This document shows, in pieces, positions 10,741-18,585 of a stretch of 33,777 nt of DNA. The DNA is from Coemansia sp. RSA 1804 (taxonomy: Eukaryota > Kickxellomycota > Kickxellomycetes > Kickxellales > Kickxellaceae), in contig JANBTH010000114.1 of NCBI GenBank assembly GCA_027578815.1, positions 1 through 33,777 of the forward strand, given 5' to 3'. The notes under the pieces were generated by a model. That model did no database searches and was not told the origin of the DNA. It saw only the letters and a program-made list of their open reading frames with translations. Made by a program: the position numbers and the translations under genes. Position 1 is the first letter of the stretch; every line of letters starts with the position of its first letter.

Positions 10741-10968
10741 TTAATAAATTCTTTCGTAGGAATAAGACGCCTTGTATGACTCTAGTATTCTTGTTGCATC
10801 ATATTTGCTACATTCATTTTTTGTCATTATTTGACGTATCAATTTTGCAATTGCTTTATCTGCTGCTGCATAGCTATCCCAAGCGGTTATTCTAAAAGAA
10901 ACACTTCTTTTTCTATGTTCATCTGGGTGCTTGTAATTTATTGTCACTTCATATTGTCTGTCGGTCAT
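10741..10968 (-). CDS. Family A small protein, copy 2 (75 aa, unknown)
   Basis: 75 residues from the ATG at 10968. The frame is open further upstream, but only with a non-ATG start, and paralogue lengths (73-77 aa) favour this ATG. Begins MTDRQYEVTINY, continues with a basic strand and SFRITAW, then helices (AAADKAIAKLIRQIM, NECSKYDATRILESY) and ends SYSYERIY. It is the closest intact relative of the two broken copies at 12586-12810 and 14100-14326, sharing MT..QY.VT at the start and IMT...C..Y.A...L.SY near the end. No secretion signal. Function unknown. Confidence 0.65.
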   Translation of the reverse strand: MTDRQYEVTINYKHPDEHRKRSVSFRITAWDSYAAADKAIAKLIRQIMTKNECSKYDATRILESYKASYSYERIY

Positions 10969-11847
10969 TTTTGCAACAATAAAATAGAAAAATACAAAAT
11001 ATCTATGTTTAAATGATGTTTTCAAATTAGTTGAATAAATTGGTATGTTTTTGTCGTACCGGTGTAGGCAAGCTTTTATATTGAGAATAATATATTTTTG
11101 CAAAGCGTTGTAAATTATTAGCTTTTTTAAGCACTTGGTTTGTTTGAGTTCTGTTTTTTAATTAGAATACCACTTGCTTTATACCCATATGCACATTATT
11201 TTCTTGCATTCAAGAGTTATCTTGTGATTTCTTTTTTCTAATTAATAGCATCACACTATTATCTAATTTGTAAAATATTTAAACCATGTAATATGAAAAT
11301 GGATATAATATTAAAAAGATATCTGAACATATGTCACAACCGGATGCTAATAATTAATGTTTTTAAAAATTAATATGATTCTTATTTCTGTATTCTGATA
11401 CTTTATTAATTTTCAAAATAATAAAACCAAGCTAAAATTTATAGCCCCAAATAATTTACCGGCTTGAAGAAAAAATCTACTAGAAAACACTGGCTAAAGC
11501 AATAGCTGGAAAGTATTTGATGTAAACCAAATGTAATTGTTACACTATAAGTTTTTGTAATTTATAATATTAAAAGTTTAAACTAAGACCAGTCAATCAC
11601 CATATATCAAACTTGAAGCTTGCAAGTGCTATAACTGGGTAGTTTACATTTGCTGAAAAACTGGGGTTTCTTTTTTTACTGCATTTTTAGTTGTGGTTTA
11701 TCTAATTTTACCACAAGCTGAGAAAGCTTTGCAGCAAACAATTATAACAAAAGATTAAGTAGACAAACAATAGATTATATTGCTTTAACTAAAAGGTTTA
11801 ATTGCATTTGTTTTTAAAAAATGTAAACCTTTTCACACAAATTATTT
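10969..11847. other. AT-rich spacer upstream of family A gene 2
   Basis: Nearly 880 nt, strongly AT-rich. A TATA-like TTTATA in minus sense is near 11075, about 107 nt upstream of gene 2. No other gene, RNA or repeat supported. Confidence 0.4.
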
Positions 11848-12132
11848 TTAAAAATACTTGTGCATAAAACATCTTTTGGGTTTACCAAGGCAACAGTTTG
11901 AACAGGTTTCTCTTTCTCTCTTAAACTCATATGTTGGATTGTAGCCTTCTAATATATTTTGCGCTTCTAATTGGCTGCAATTGCGTGATGTTTGAAACAT
12001 TTTCTTTATTGCCTTTTGTGCTTCTGTTTTTGCTTTTTTTTTGTTGGCTGCATTAACCATAAATTTTTTAGATCTTTCTTCACCATCCGAGTCTGTATAT
12101 TTTACTGTTGCTTCATACCGAGGAATACTCAT
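11848..12132 (-). CDS. Family A small protein, copy 3 with Cys-rich tail (94 aa, unknown)
   Basis: 94 residues from the ATG at 12132. MSIPRYEATVKYTDSDG and ERSKKFMV match copy 4 closely. The helical half (KAKTEAQKAIKKMF, RNCSQLEAQNIL, GYNPTYEF) is much more divergent. After the usual family end it continues about 20 residues into ETCSNCCLGKPKRCF, a short Cys- and Lys-rich tail absent from the other copies, perhaps gained by loss of the ancestral stop. A TATA-like box (TTTATATA in plus sense, 12211-12218) sits about 80 nt upstream at the same distance as in copy 4, and the leader is clearly homologous to that of copy 4. Confidence 0.7.
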   Translation of the reverse strand: MSIPRYEATVKYTDSDGEERSKKFMVNAANKKKAKTEAQKAIKKMFQTSRNCSQLEAQNILEGYNPTYEFKRERETCSNCCLGKPKRCFMHKYF

Positions 12133-12585
12133 TTTGTGAAAAATAAAGATAATAACAATGTTAGTTTAATTTTTAGTCTTATGAGCGTGCTGAGTTTCTG
12201 TAAAACATGTTTTATATACTACAGTTTAAACGTTTAAATATTTATTTACTTACAATACTGTAAGACTATGCATATAAAAATATTGTTAATTAAGTTTCTA
12301 ATTAATTTATTGCGTTATTATCTGCTTTCGTGTATTGCCGACATGATATTATTTTATATCCGACAATTTGCTACTTTCTTATTAATTGTAATATATTATT
12401 TCTAATCTAAGCAGTTGTAAATTTGCAAAGTATGCATTATGTTGACAACCATTGCTACTCATTGATAATTGTTTAACAACATAAAAATAAATTACACCCT
12501 TTTTTTGCATTTTTATAAAAATAATTGTAAAAATATTGCACTAAAATAAAGCTTTTATGCAAAATCTCTAGTCAAAAGTAAAGAA
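12133..12585. other. Duplicated leader and spacer, copy 1
   Basis: Promoter and upstream region of family A copy 3. It matches 13686-14099 over most of its length (for example TTAATTAAGTTTCTAATTAA near 12287 and TTAAGTTTCTAATTAATTTA near 13841; both spacers also share CATTGCTACTCATTGATAAT). No separate gene. Confidence 0.6.
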
Positions 12586-12810
12586 TTAATGTATTATTCT
12601 AGTAATATATGTTGCGTTGTAAGAGTTTAATAGTTTTGCTGCCTTATCTATACCATACCTTTTTTAACATTATCTGACTAATCATTATGTTAGCAGCATT
12701 ATTTTCTGCACCATTGCAATTACGTGCAAACGCTGAATATGTTCTGTGTCTTTTTTACGTTTTTCTGCGCGCTTATATTAAACTGTTATGTAGTATTTCT
12801 TGTTTGTCGT
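12586..12810 (-). pseudogene. Broken family A copy (psi-1)
   Basis: In minus sense a degraded family A frame can be followed. The start is ACG instead of ATG (12810), then TNKKYYITV and an in-frame stop. After frame changes, AFARN, IMISQIML and finally DKAAKLLNSYNATYIT can be read, matching psi-2 at 14100-14326 and copy 2. Multiple stops and shifts show that it is inactive. It lies upstream of copy 3 exactly as psi-2 lies upstream of copy 4. Confidence 0.65.
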
Positions 12811-12872
12811 TTTGTATAAAAAAAAGCAAAGAATAATGTTATAAACAAATAGCGGGTTTTAAAATTAAATTT

Positions 12873-13097
12873 TTGCTTCAAGCAAAATAAGAATTTTAAT
12901 AATAGGTAAGTTGTTGTTTATTTTAAAAATAAAGCTTTAAATAATAGAACTACAGGCTTAAAGCTGCTTTTATATTTTTATTCCATATATCCGCAGGCAT
13001 GTCAGCATAATATGCTATTAACGTGTAAATCAACAAATGTTTTACGCCAAAAGCAAACAAGAGTCTGCTTTAATTTAGCTAACAAATAACCCATTAT
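12873..13097. other. AT-rich spacer
   Basis: About 225 nt between the first segmental unit and the 35-nt repeat. No gene seen. Confidence 0.4.
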
Positions 13098-13132
13098 CTA
13101 ATATTCAAATATGTTTAGCTACATGCATTATA
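13098..13132. repeat. 35-nt repeat, copy 2
   Basis: Counterpart of 9836-9870. Here the ancestral continuity with the 3' end of the family A gene is broken by about 300 bp of inserted DNA. Confidence 0.7.
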
Positions 13133-13434
13133 CTAAAAATAATTGCAAATAACATTTTTCAATGAGATTTCAAGTAGAATATAAAAAGTATACTATTTGC
13201 TATAAAAAACCTACAAATCTACTATCCAAGAAAAGCCGTTGCTATTAAACTTTGGCTCTTATTGTCATGAATAGCTTGTAACATTTTTAATATTCTTTTT
13301 AAAAATGATAAGTGTCAGATACCAATCTCAGAGCAATACTCATTGTTCTGAGTTGCGCATTATTATAAGAGCTAATTGATATTAAAGGCTAATCTCAGAT
13401 TCTCACTTATTTCTCCAAGAAACATATGTTTGCT
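13133..13434. mobile_element. Interspersed ~300-bp element, copy 1 (unclassified)
   Basis: Segment about 13158-13425 is alignable with 30449-30727: shared TTTCAAGT.GAATATAAAAAG, then matching blocks around ACAAGCC/GAAAAGCC, CTCATTGTC/CTTATTGTC, and two internal units of ATCTCAG...ACTCATT. Compared with family A gene 1, it sits as extra DNA between the 35-nt flank repeat and TGGTTGTTGACAA, which suggests an insertion. It codes for nothing. A degraded solo LTR or MITE is possible; no clear terminal inverted repeats or target duplication were found. Confidence 0.5.
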
Positions 13435-13463
13435 GGTTGTTGACAATACACATCTGCATAAAT

Positions 13464-13685
13464 CTATTTTTTTCTAAAGCTATATCTTGGCTTAAGCATA
13501 CTTAATTCTCTATATGCTTCCGTATAAGTGCAATCCTGAGCTGTTTGAATATATTCTCTCATTACTTTTTTTGTTTCTTTCTCTGCTTCAGTTTCATCAA
13601 TTCCTTCAACTATAAATATTTTAGATCTTTCGATTCCCTCCGAGTCTGTGTATTCTACTGTTGCTTCATACCGTTGAGTACTCAT
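13464..13685 (-). CDS. Family A small protein, copy 4 (73 aa, unknown)
   Basis: 73 residues from the ATG at 13685; a longer frame exists only with a TTG start. MSTQRYEATVEYTDSEG and ERSKIFIVEG are near-copies of copy 3, while the helical part (ETEAEKETKKVMREYI, DCTYTEAYREL, KPRYSFRKK) differs at most positions. The leader is conserved with copy 3, including a TATA-like box (plus-sense TTTATATA, 13764-13771) about 80 nt upstream. A conserved hairpin with a variable helical half suggests diversifying change after duplication. Confidence 0.7.
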   Translation of the reverse strand: MSTQRYEATVEYTDSEGIERSKIFIVEGIDETEAEKETKKVMREYIQTAQDCTYTEAYRELSMLKPRYSFRKK

Positions 13686-14099
13686 TTTGTGCAAAATAAA
13701 GATAATAGCAATGTTGGTTTAATTCTTAGTGTTTTGAATGTGCTGAGTGTCTGCAAAACATGCTTTATATACAGCGTTTTTAACATATAAACATTAATTT
13801 TTATACAATATAATAAGGTTATTTATATACTTTTCATCATTAAGTTTCTAATTAATTTATTGCGCTATTATCAGTTTCCGTGTATTACAAACATGATATC
13901 ATTTTATATCCAACAATTAGCCGCTTTTTCATCAATTGTAAAATATGCATCATGTTGACAATCATTGCTACTCATTGATAATTGTTTAGCAACATAAGAA
14001 GGAATTACACAATCTTATGCATTTTGGTTGTAAAAATAATAAAAATATTGTACGAAAATAAGGCTTTTGTGCAAATTCTATAGTTAAATGTAAAAAATT

Positions 14100-14326
14100 G
14101 ACGTAGCATCCTAGTAATATATGTTGCATTATAAGATTTTAGTAGACTTGCTGCCTCATATATGTTACACCCCTCTCTTGTCATTATCTTGGCTTATCAT
14201 TATGTTAGCATCAATATTGTTTGCTTCGTCACTATTACGTGCAAACATTGGATATGTGTTATGTTTCCTTTTAATTTTACCTGTGCGCCTGTATTTTATT
14301 GTTACTTTGTATTGTTCGTTTGTCAT
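14100..14326 (-). pseudogene. Broken family A copy (psi-2), single frameshift
   Basis: Minus-sense ATG at 14326 opens MTNEQYKVTIKYRR and runs about 55 codons (...FARNSDEANN...) to a stop after DKRGV. A shift of frame just before this stop restores KIMTREGCNIYEAASLL and KSYNATYIT, which match family A copy 2 (QIMTKNECSKYDATRILESY). One indel therefore explains the break. It is better preserved than psi-1. A sequencing error cannot be excluded. Confidence 0.65.
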
Positions 14327-14375
14327 TTTTATAATAGAAAGATAATGTTATAAACAAATAGCGGGTTTCAAAAAA

Positions 14376-14947
14376 TTAAATATTTCTGACACAATGTCGC
14401 CTATGTTGTATTTTATATTATAAAATAACAAACAGTAAAATATTGTGTATGCATTGTATTGCACCGGTTTTTAACTTTCTCAATATTTAATTTGCTGCCT
14501 AAAGCTTTGTAATATTTTGTATGGCATCATTGCCTAATTTAGACAATGTTTTTATAACGTTACATGCACATAAATAGAAATAAAATGCGTAAACATTACA
14601 CATGATTCTATTTTAGCACCCAATTTGTTAGAAAAAGATATATTATGTTTCCAATATGAGTGAAAGGGTGGAGAATTATTTAACAACATTTAAAATTAAA
14701 CCTAGATAAACATATAAAATAATAATTTTGTTAAATGCTAAAAAACATTGTCATAGAATTAAATAAAAGAAGTATCTAAGCACATGCCACACATAAATGT
14801 TGATATCTGATGTATTGTTGAAAATGGATAAGCAAGCAAAAAAATTCAACCACCGGCTAAAGCTGAATATGAACTCATATATGTGATTAAATAGAGGAAC
14901 AGCGAATGAATAAAATGAAAAAAGCCAAACAATCTTTTAAAAATAAG
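14376..14947. other. AT-rich right border of island 1 and VMA8 3' flank
   Basis: About 570 nt, AT-rich, no supported gene. Composition jumps back to GC-rich within tens of bases at the VMA8 stop codon. Confidence 0.45.
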
Positions 14948-15736
14948 CTAAAAGATAATATCACTATCGTTCTGTTCGGACAAGATATTGGGAGTATCCG
15001 ACGAACCAGCAGCGCCATGCTCGTCATCGTTGTCGTTATCGTCAGCAACAACAGGCATCTCAGCAGCCTTCCGCTCCAGTTCCCTTTGGGCATTAGCAGC
15101 CCTCTCCTTCTTCTTGCCCTGGATCTTCTTCAGGCGGTAGAACTCCTCGCGATCGAGCTCATCGAGCTCGGAGTTGATGTAGGAGATAGTGTTTTCGATT
15201 CTGGGGATGATGACGTACTCGATCGCATTGACGCGACGGTTGGTGAGCTTGATGACCTCGTCGAGGATAACAAAGGCGGTCTGGAGGGAGGCGAGCTCAA
15301 CGAGCATCTCGACGGCCTTGATATACACGGCGCGGGTTTTCTGGATCTGCTGGCCACCGCGACCAAGCCCCGTCAGCTCAAACTGGCTCCCCGACGCCTG
15401 CACCTGCGACTCAAACGCAGGCAACATCACGCCCGACACGTTCTCCTGTTTTGCCCCGACCTTGAACGTCGCGCTCTTCGCGCTCTCCCGCACCTGGTAA
15501 CTGATGTCGCCTGTAATGTACGCCACCTCGGCTAGCGAGAACGACGCATTCTGCATCACCTTGCCCATCTTCAGTTTCGCATCCTCAATCTTGCGCACTA
15601 TTACGCGGAACCGCGTTGTCAGCGCCTCGCTTTTCCTCTTTAGCAGCGAGTGCCCCGTCTGCGCGCCCTTGAGCCGCGTCTTCGTCACCGTCAGATTCAT
15701 GCGTGTTGGAAAGACATTGTCGCGTGCCCCAGACAT
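14948..15736 (-). CDS. VMA8: V-type proton ATPase subunit D
   Basis: 262 residues, start ATG at 15736, no intron. Subunit D is the central-stalk rotor of the V1 sector that acidifies vacuole and endosomes. Recognised by the conserved N-terminus (NVFPTRMNLTVTKTRLKGA, KGH-like GHSLLKRKSEALTTRFR) and by the C-terminal helix NRRVNAIEYVIIPRIENTI. Both ends form the long coiled coil of the rotor. Length matches yeast Vma8 (256). The acidic, Asn/Asp-rich C-terminal tail is typical of fungi. Its 3' end abuts AT-rich island 1. Confidence 0.97.
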   Translation of the reverse strand: MSGARDNVFPTRMNLTVTKTRLKGAQTGHSLLKRKSEALTTRFRVIVRKIEDAKLKMGKVMQNASFSLAEVAYITGDISYQVRESAKSATFKVGAKQENVSGVMLPAFESQVQASGSQFELTGLGRGGQQIQKTRAVYIKAVEMLVELASLQTAFVILDEVIKLTNRRVNAIEYVIIPRIENTISYINSELDELDREEFYRLKKIQGKKKERAANAQRELERKAAEMPVVADDNDNDDEHGAAGSSDTPNILSEQNDSDIIF

Positions 15737-16099
15737 TTCTATTGATTTGATGGCAGGGGACAGTGGGGGAATGAGTATGTTTTTGGAAAAAGGAGAGAAA
15801 AGTGCGCTAGATGGAGAACAGATGAGAGGAAAGAGTACAGAATTGGCAATAAATATAAAATTGGAATTAATACTAAATGTCAGAATAGAAAAAGAAGAAA
15901 GGGTACAAAAGAGAAAGAAAAAGGAGCGTTTCTTTAAAGAGGCTGGCTAAAAAGGCGCATGCCCTCAAAGCGTACAACGCATTAATTTCACACCCAGCAG
16001 GCACCAGGAATAGGGGAGAGAAGGAACAGCTATCGCCATCCAACATCACAGAGCCAAGTAAAAAAACGCTATCTTCATCCCGTTTCGTCTCGCTTCGCT
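15737..16099. other. Intergenic: VMA8 promoter and UBP6 3' flank
   Basis: About 360 nt, A/G-rich on the plus strand (pyrimidine-rich in the direction of VMA8), as expected for a fungal promoter. No other gene seen. Confidence 0.5.
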
Positions 16100-17758
16100 T
16101 CAATCGAGCTTCTTCGCGCGGTAGAGAAGAATATAGGCGGTGTGCCAATCGCCGCCACCACAGAGCTTCAGAATATCCTCATCGGTAACCATGGAGACAT
16201 CATCGTCATCGAACTTGTACCACCAGTGCTGGGGCGCCGAGGAATCAGCGGCCGGTTTGCCGCCAGCGCCGCCAAAGGAAGGCTCGGGTCCGCCGACGTT
16301 CTTCTCCTTGCGGACCCACGCAATGTAATGGCCCGAGTTGACCGAGCGCCCAATATGCGTGACCACGCCGATCAGCTCGTACAGCCCGGTGGGGTTGCAG
16401 CCGACGTCGGCCCGGAGAGCCGGATCCAGCTCAAAGGCCTTCGCATCGGATCCGCCCTCCGCTGGTTTGGTTCCACCGCCATCGGCCTCAGCCTGACTGC
16501 TCTGCTTCTGCTTGGCCATCTTGCGGGCATGCGCCTCCCTGTCCTCCCTGTCGCGCACAAACTGCTTGGCAGGCCTCATCCGGTCCTGCAGCTCGGGGGT
16601 GCAGAACTCGGACGCATCGAGGTCAAGCGGGAACTTGACGCTCTTAACGATCTTGGCCGCAACGTTCTCGGACGCCTTCCAGAAGAACCGCTTGAACGTG
16701 ACCGGCAGGTACTCGGGGAGCCTGGAGATCTGCTGCGTACTCGTGTACTCCGCGTCCCTGCCAAGCGTGTCCGAGTGCTTGACAGCCGTCTGGTCAAGCG
16801 CCCTTTTGACTCCCTGCGCAAGGTAATTGACCGACTTGTCGATCACGCAGTCGAGGTTGCGGATAGACTCCCTGTGCACCGTGGGCGGCTCATCGGGCGC
16901 CTCCGCGGTGGTCCAGCTGGCCACCGTCTGGCCGACCATGTACTTGGAGACAAACGAGCCAGTACCACCCTCTTCCTCCGCAAGCACCTGGTCCATGGTA
17001 TTAACCAGCTGGTTCCAGCACTCCTCGGCGTCCTGCTGCTGGTACCCGCCGTGACGCGGGTCCTGCTCCGCATAGATGGGAAAACACTGGCGCAGGAACT
17101 GCAGAAACACAATAGGCGGCACGCCCTCGCCGCTCTCCGACAACTGCTGGAACAGCTGCCTCATAGAAGACACCAGCTTCCCGCGCTGATCCTGCGCCAA
17201 CGACGACGGCGCCCTCCTCGCGTTAAACGAGTCCAGCGCCTTCCTGAGCGGCACGACTGTTTTGAGACACTGGAGCGTTGCGCTCATGTAGCAGGTGTTG
17301 CCCATATTGACAAGCCCCGCGGGAATCGCCAGCGCCTGCGCCATCTCGGCCTCCGACATGTCCTCGACAAACTTGACCGGCTGTGCCGGCGCCTTTGGCA
17401 GCTCACCGACCGTCCCCATCATCATCAGCACCTGGTCCTCCTTCAGGCCCAGCTTCTCCATATCCGTCTCGTCCTTCAGCTGCCCGCCCTTCACCAGCAC
17501 CTTCTGCCGGTCCGGTGCAACGCCCGTCAGCGAGAATAGCTGCATTTTGAACACCTCGCCAGGCATCGTCGTATCCACGTCCACCGCGTACTTTTTGCCC
17601 TGCCACTTGACCTGAACTAGAGGAATCTGAAGAAAAACAAAAAGAAGGAAAAGAAGTATGAGTGAATTGACCTGTTGCTGTTTTTTACTCAACCTGGAAT
17701 GCCTACGCTGAATTCCTTTGCTCGCAGCACGGGGAAATGCAACTTGCCTTTGACCATG
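16100..17758 (-). CDS. UBP6: Proteasome-associated ubiquitin hydrolase (Ubp6/USP14)
   Basis: Deubiquitinase that trims ubiquitin from substrates on the 26S proteasome. Preferred model: exon 1 17749-17758 (10 nt), GC-AG intron 17617-17748 (donor GCAAGT, acceptor CTCTAG), exon 2 16100-17616; 508 residues beginning MVKVQVKWQGKKY, which matches the start of the family's ubiquitin-like domain (about 1-75). USP catalytic residues: Cys112 in NMGNTCYMS, His433 in NSGHYIAWV, Asp473 in WWYKFDDDDV. A QQQDAEECWNQL box is also present. Alternative: a GT donor after ATTCCAG (near 17695) would add about 18 residues before VQVKWQ and is also in frame. Family assignment is firm; the exact first exon is not. 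Confidence 0.92.
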   Translation of the reverse strand, partial: HGQRQVAFPRAASKGIQRRHSRLSKKQQQVNSLILLFLLFVFLQIPLVQVKWQGKKYAVDVDTTMPGEVFKMQLFSLTGVAPDRQKVLVKGGQLKDETDMEKLGLKEDQVLMMMGTVGELPKAPAQPVKFVEDMSEAEMAQALAIPAGLVNMGNTCYMSATLQCLKTVVPLRKALDSFNARRAPSSLAQDQRGKLVSSMRQLFQQLSESGEGVPPIVFLQFLRQCFPIYAEQDPRHGGYQQQDAEECWNQLVNTMDQVLAEEEGGTGSFVSKYMVGQTVASWTTAEAPDEPPTVHRESIRNLDCVIDKSVNYLAQGVKRALDQTAVKHSDTLGRDAEYTSTQQISRLPEYLPVTFKRFFWKASENVAAKIVKSVKFPLDLDASEFCTPELQDRMRPAKQFVRDREDREAHARKMAKQKQSSQAEADGGGTKPAEGGSDAKAFELDPALRADVGCNPTGLYELIGVVTHIGRSVNSGHYIAWVRKEKNVGGPEPSFGGAGGKPAADSSAPQHWWYKFDDDDVSMVTDEDILKLCGGGDWHTAYILLYRAKKLD

Positions 17759-18173
17759 ATGTTCTCGCACTTGTTCTTTGGACGCTACGCTGAATATGGA
17801 GAGGGAAAGTAAATGCAAGAGGAATGTGTTTGATTTGTAAACAAAAATATTACAATTCTAAAGTAAATGGGTATAGAAGAGAAACAAGGAACAGAGGTTG
17901 GGCTACGTAATAACCACCTTTTTAATTGGGAGAACGGGGATTACGCGTCCGGTGATTATCAAGTGGGCGATCCACCAGCGCTAATTTCGTTCAAAAATCA
18001 ACACACAAAAAAGGGAACTAGATGTTGAGGGCTTATCAATGGTTTTGATGAATGGTCAAACACTCTGTCAAACGCAGAAACATTACATGAGCTAGCTATG
18101 TAAGAGATTTTCTGTGCTCATACAGAAGCAGCTCTGGATAACTCGATACTAACGCCTCAAGCAATGTTTGCAC
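17759..18173. other. UBP6 upstream region with coding-like remnant
   Basis: Contains the UBP6 promoter. Around 18014-18035 the sequence GAACTAGATGTTGAGGGC resembles the DNA at the VPS41 stop (AAACTAGATGCTGAGGGTC, 20773-20791); read on the plus strand both give LD.EGL. This suggests that a lost or fragmented plus-strand gene was duplicated here. No intact frame. Confidence 0.4.
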
Positions 18174-18300
18174 GCTGGAGGAAGATAATGTTAGAACGTA
18201 TTATTCACGATTTCCAGGCTGCACATACCCACTCAAGCAACTCTTTTCTAGATTTAGACCCAAAATATCCGAATGATAATAAATCAAATTTTTTTGAAAA
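18174..18300. repeat. Direct repeat left of F-box gene, with coding-like remnant
   Basis: 18174-18247 matches 20430-20503 at about 88% in the same orientation. 18246-18292 then matches 20711-20767, which in the right copy is separated by about 207 bp. Read on the plus strand the left copy gives RKIMLERIIHDFQAAH and then FLDLDPKYPND; the right copy gives RKIVSERIIHGFYAAH and FLDIDPAYPID. These look like pieces of one decayed protein gene of unknown family. Confidence 0.6.
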
Positions 18301-18585
18301 AAAACAAAGTTGCATACCATTTTATAAGCACTTCATATTATGAATATTACTCGAATTGTATTGTTGCATCTCTCAATGCTTTTTAAATCCTTCAAATTAA
18401 ATATTTTCTATGCAGACCAAACTGACATTATTTTCCTTCATCTTGTCTGTTGACTATTACAGCTACCAGTCAAAAACTCACATTACCATGTATTTGATAT
18501 GTTTTAATGTACTCCCAGCGTATTGGGTTGGTTATAAACTATTTTAATCTAAATAACGGGTAGAAATATTAATAATATAGGCACA

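Larger units (their letters stand above)
11848..12872. repeat. Segmental duplication, unit 1 (family A copy 3 plus psi-1)
   Basis: The block gene / leader / broken gene / ATAAACAAATAGCGGGTTT is repeated in the same order at 13464-14375. Identity is high in the leader and spacer and lower in the 3' half of the coding region. Boundaries are approximate. Confidence 0.65.
13464..14375. repeat. Segmental duplication, unit 2 (family A copy 4 plus psi-2)
   Basis: Counterpart of 11848-12872, in the same orientation and order, ending in ATAAACAAATAGCGGGTTTC near 14351. The spacer 13686-14099 is the leader and promoter region of copy 4. Confidence 0.65.

Noticed and set aside
12600..14330. CRISPR-like or simple tandem array in island 1
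   Set aside because: Repeats are two diverged ~1-kb units with coding content, not regularly spaced short repeats.
16142..17539. 465-codon plus-strand frame
   Set aside because: Antisense shadow of UBP6; Arg/Leu/His-rich translation typical of reversed GC-rich codons.
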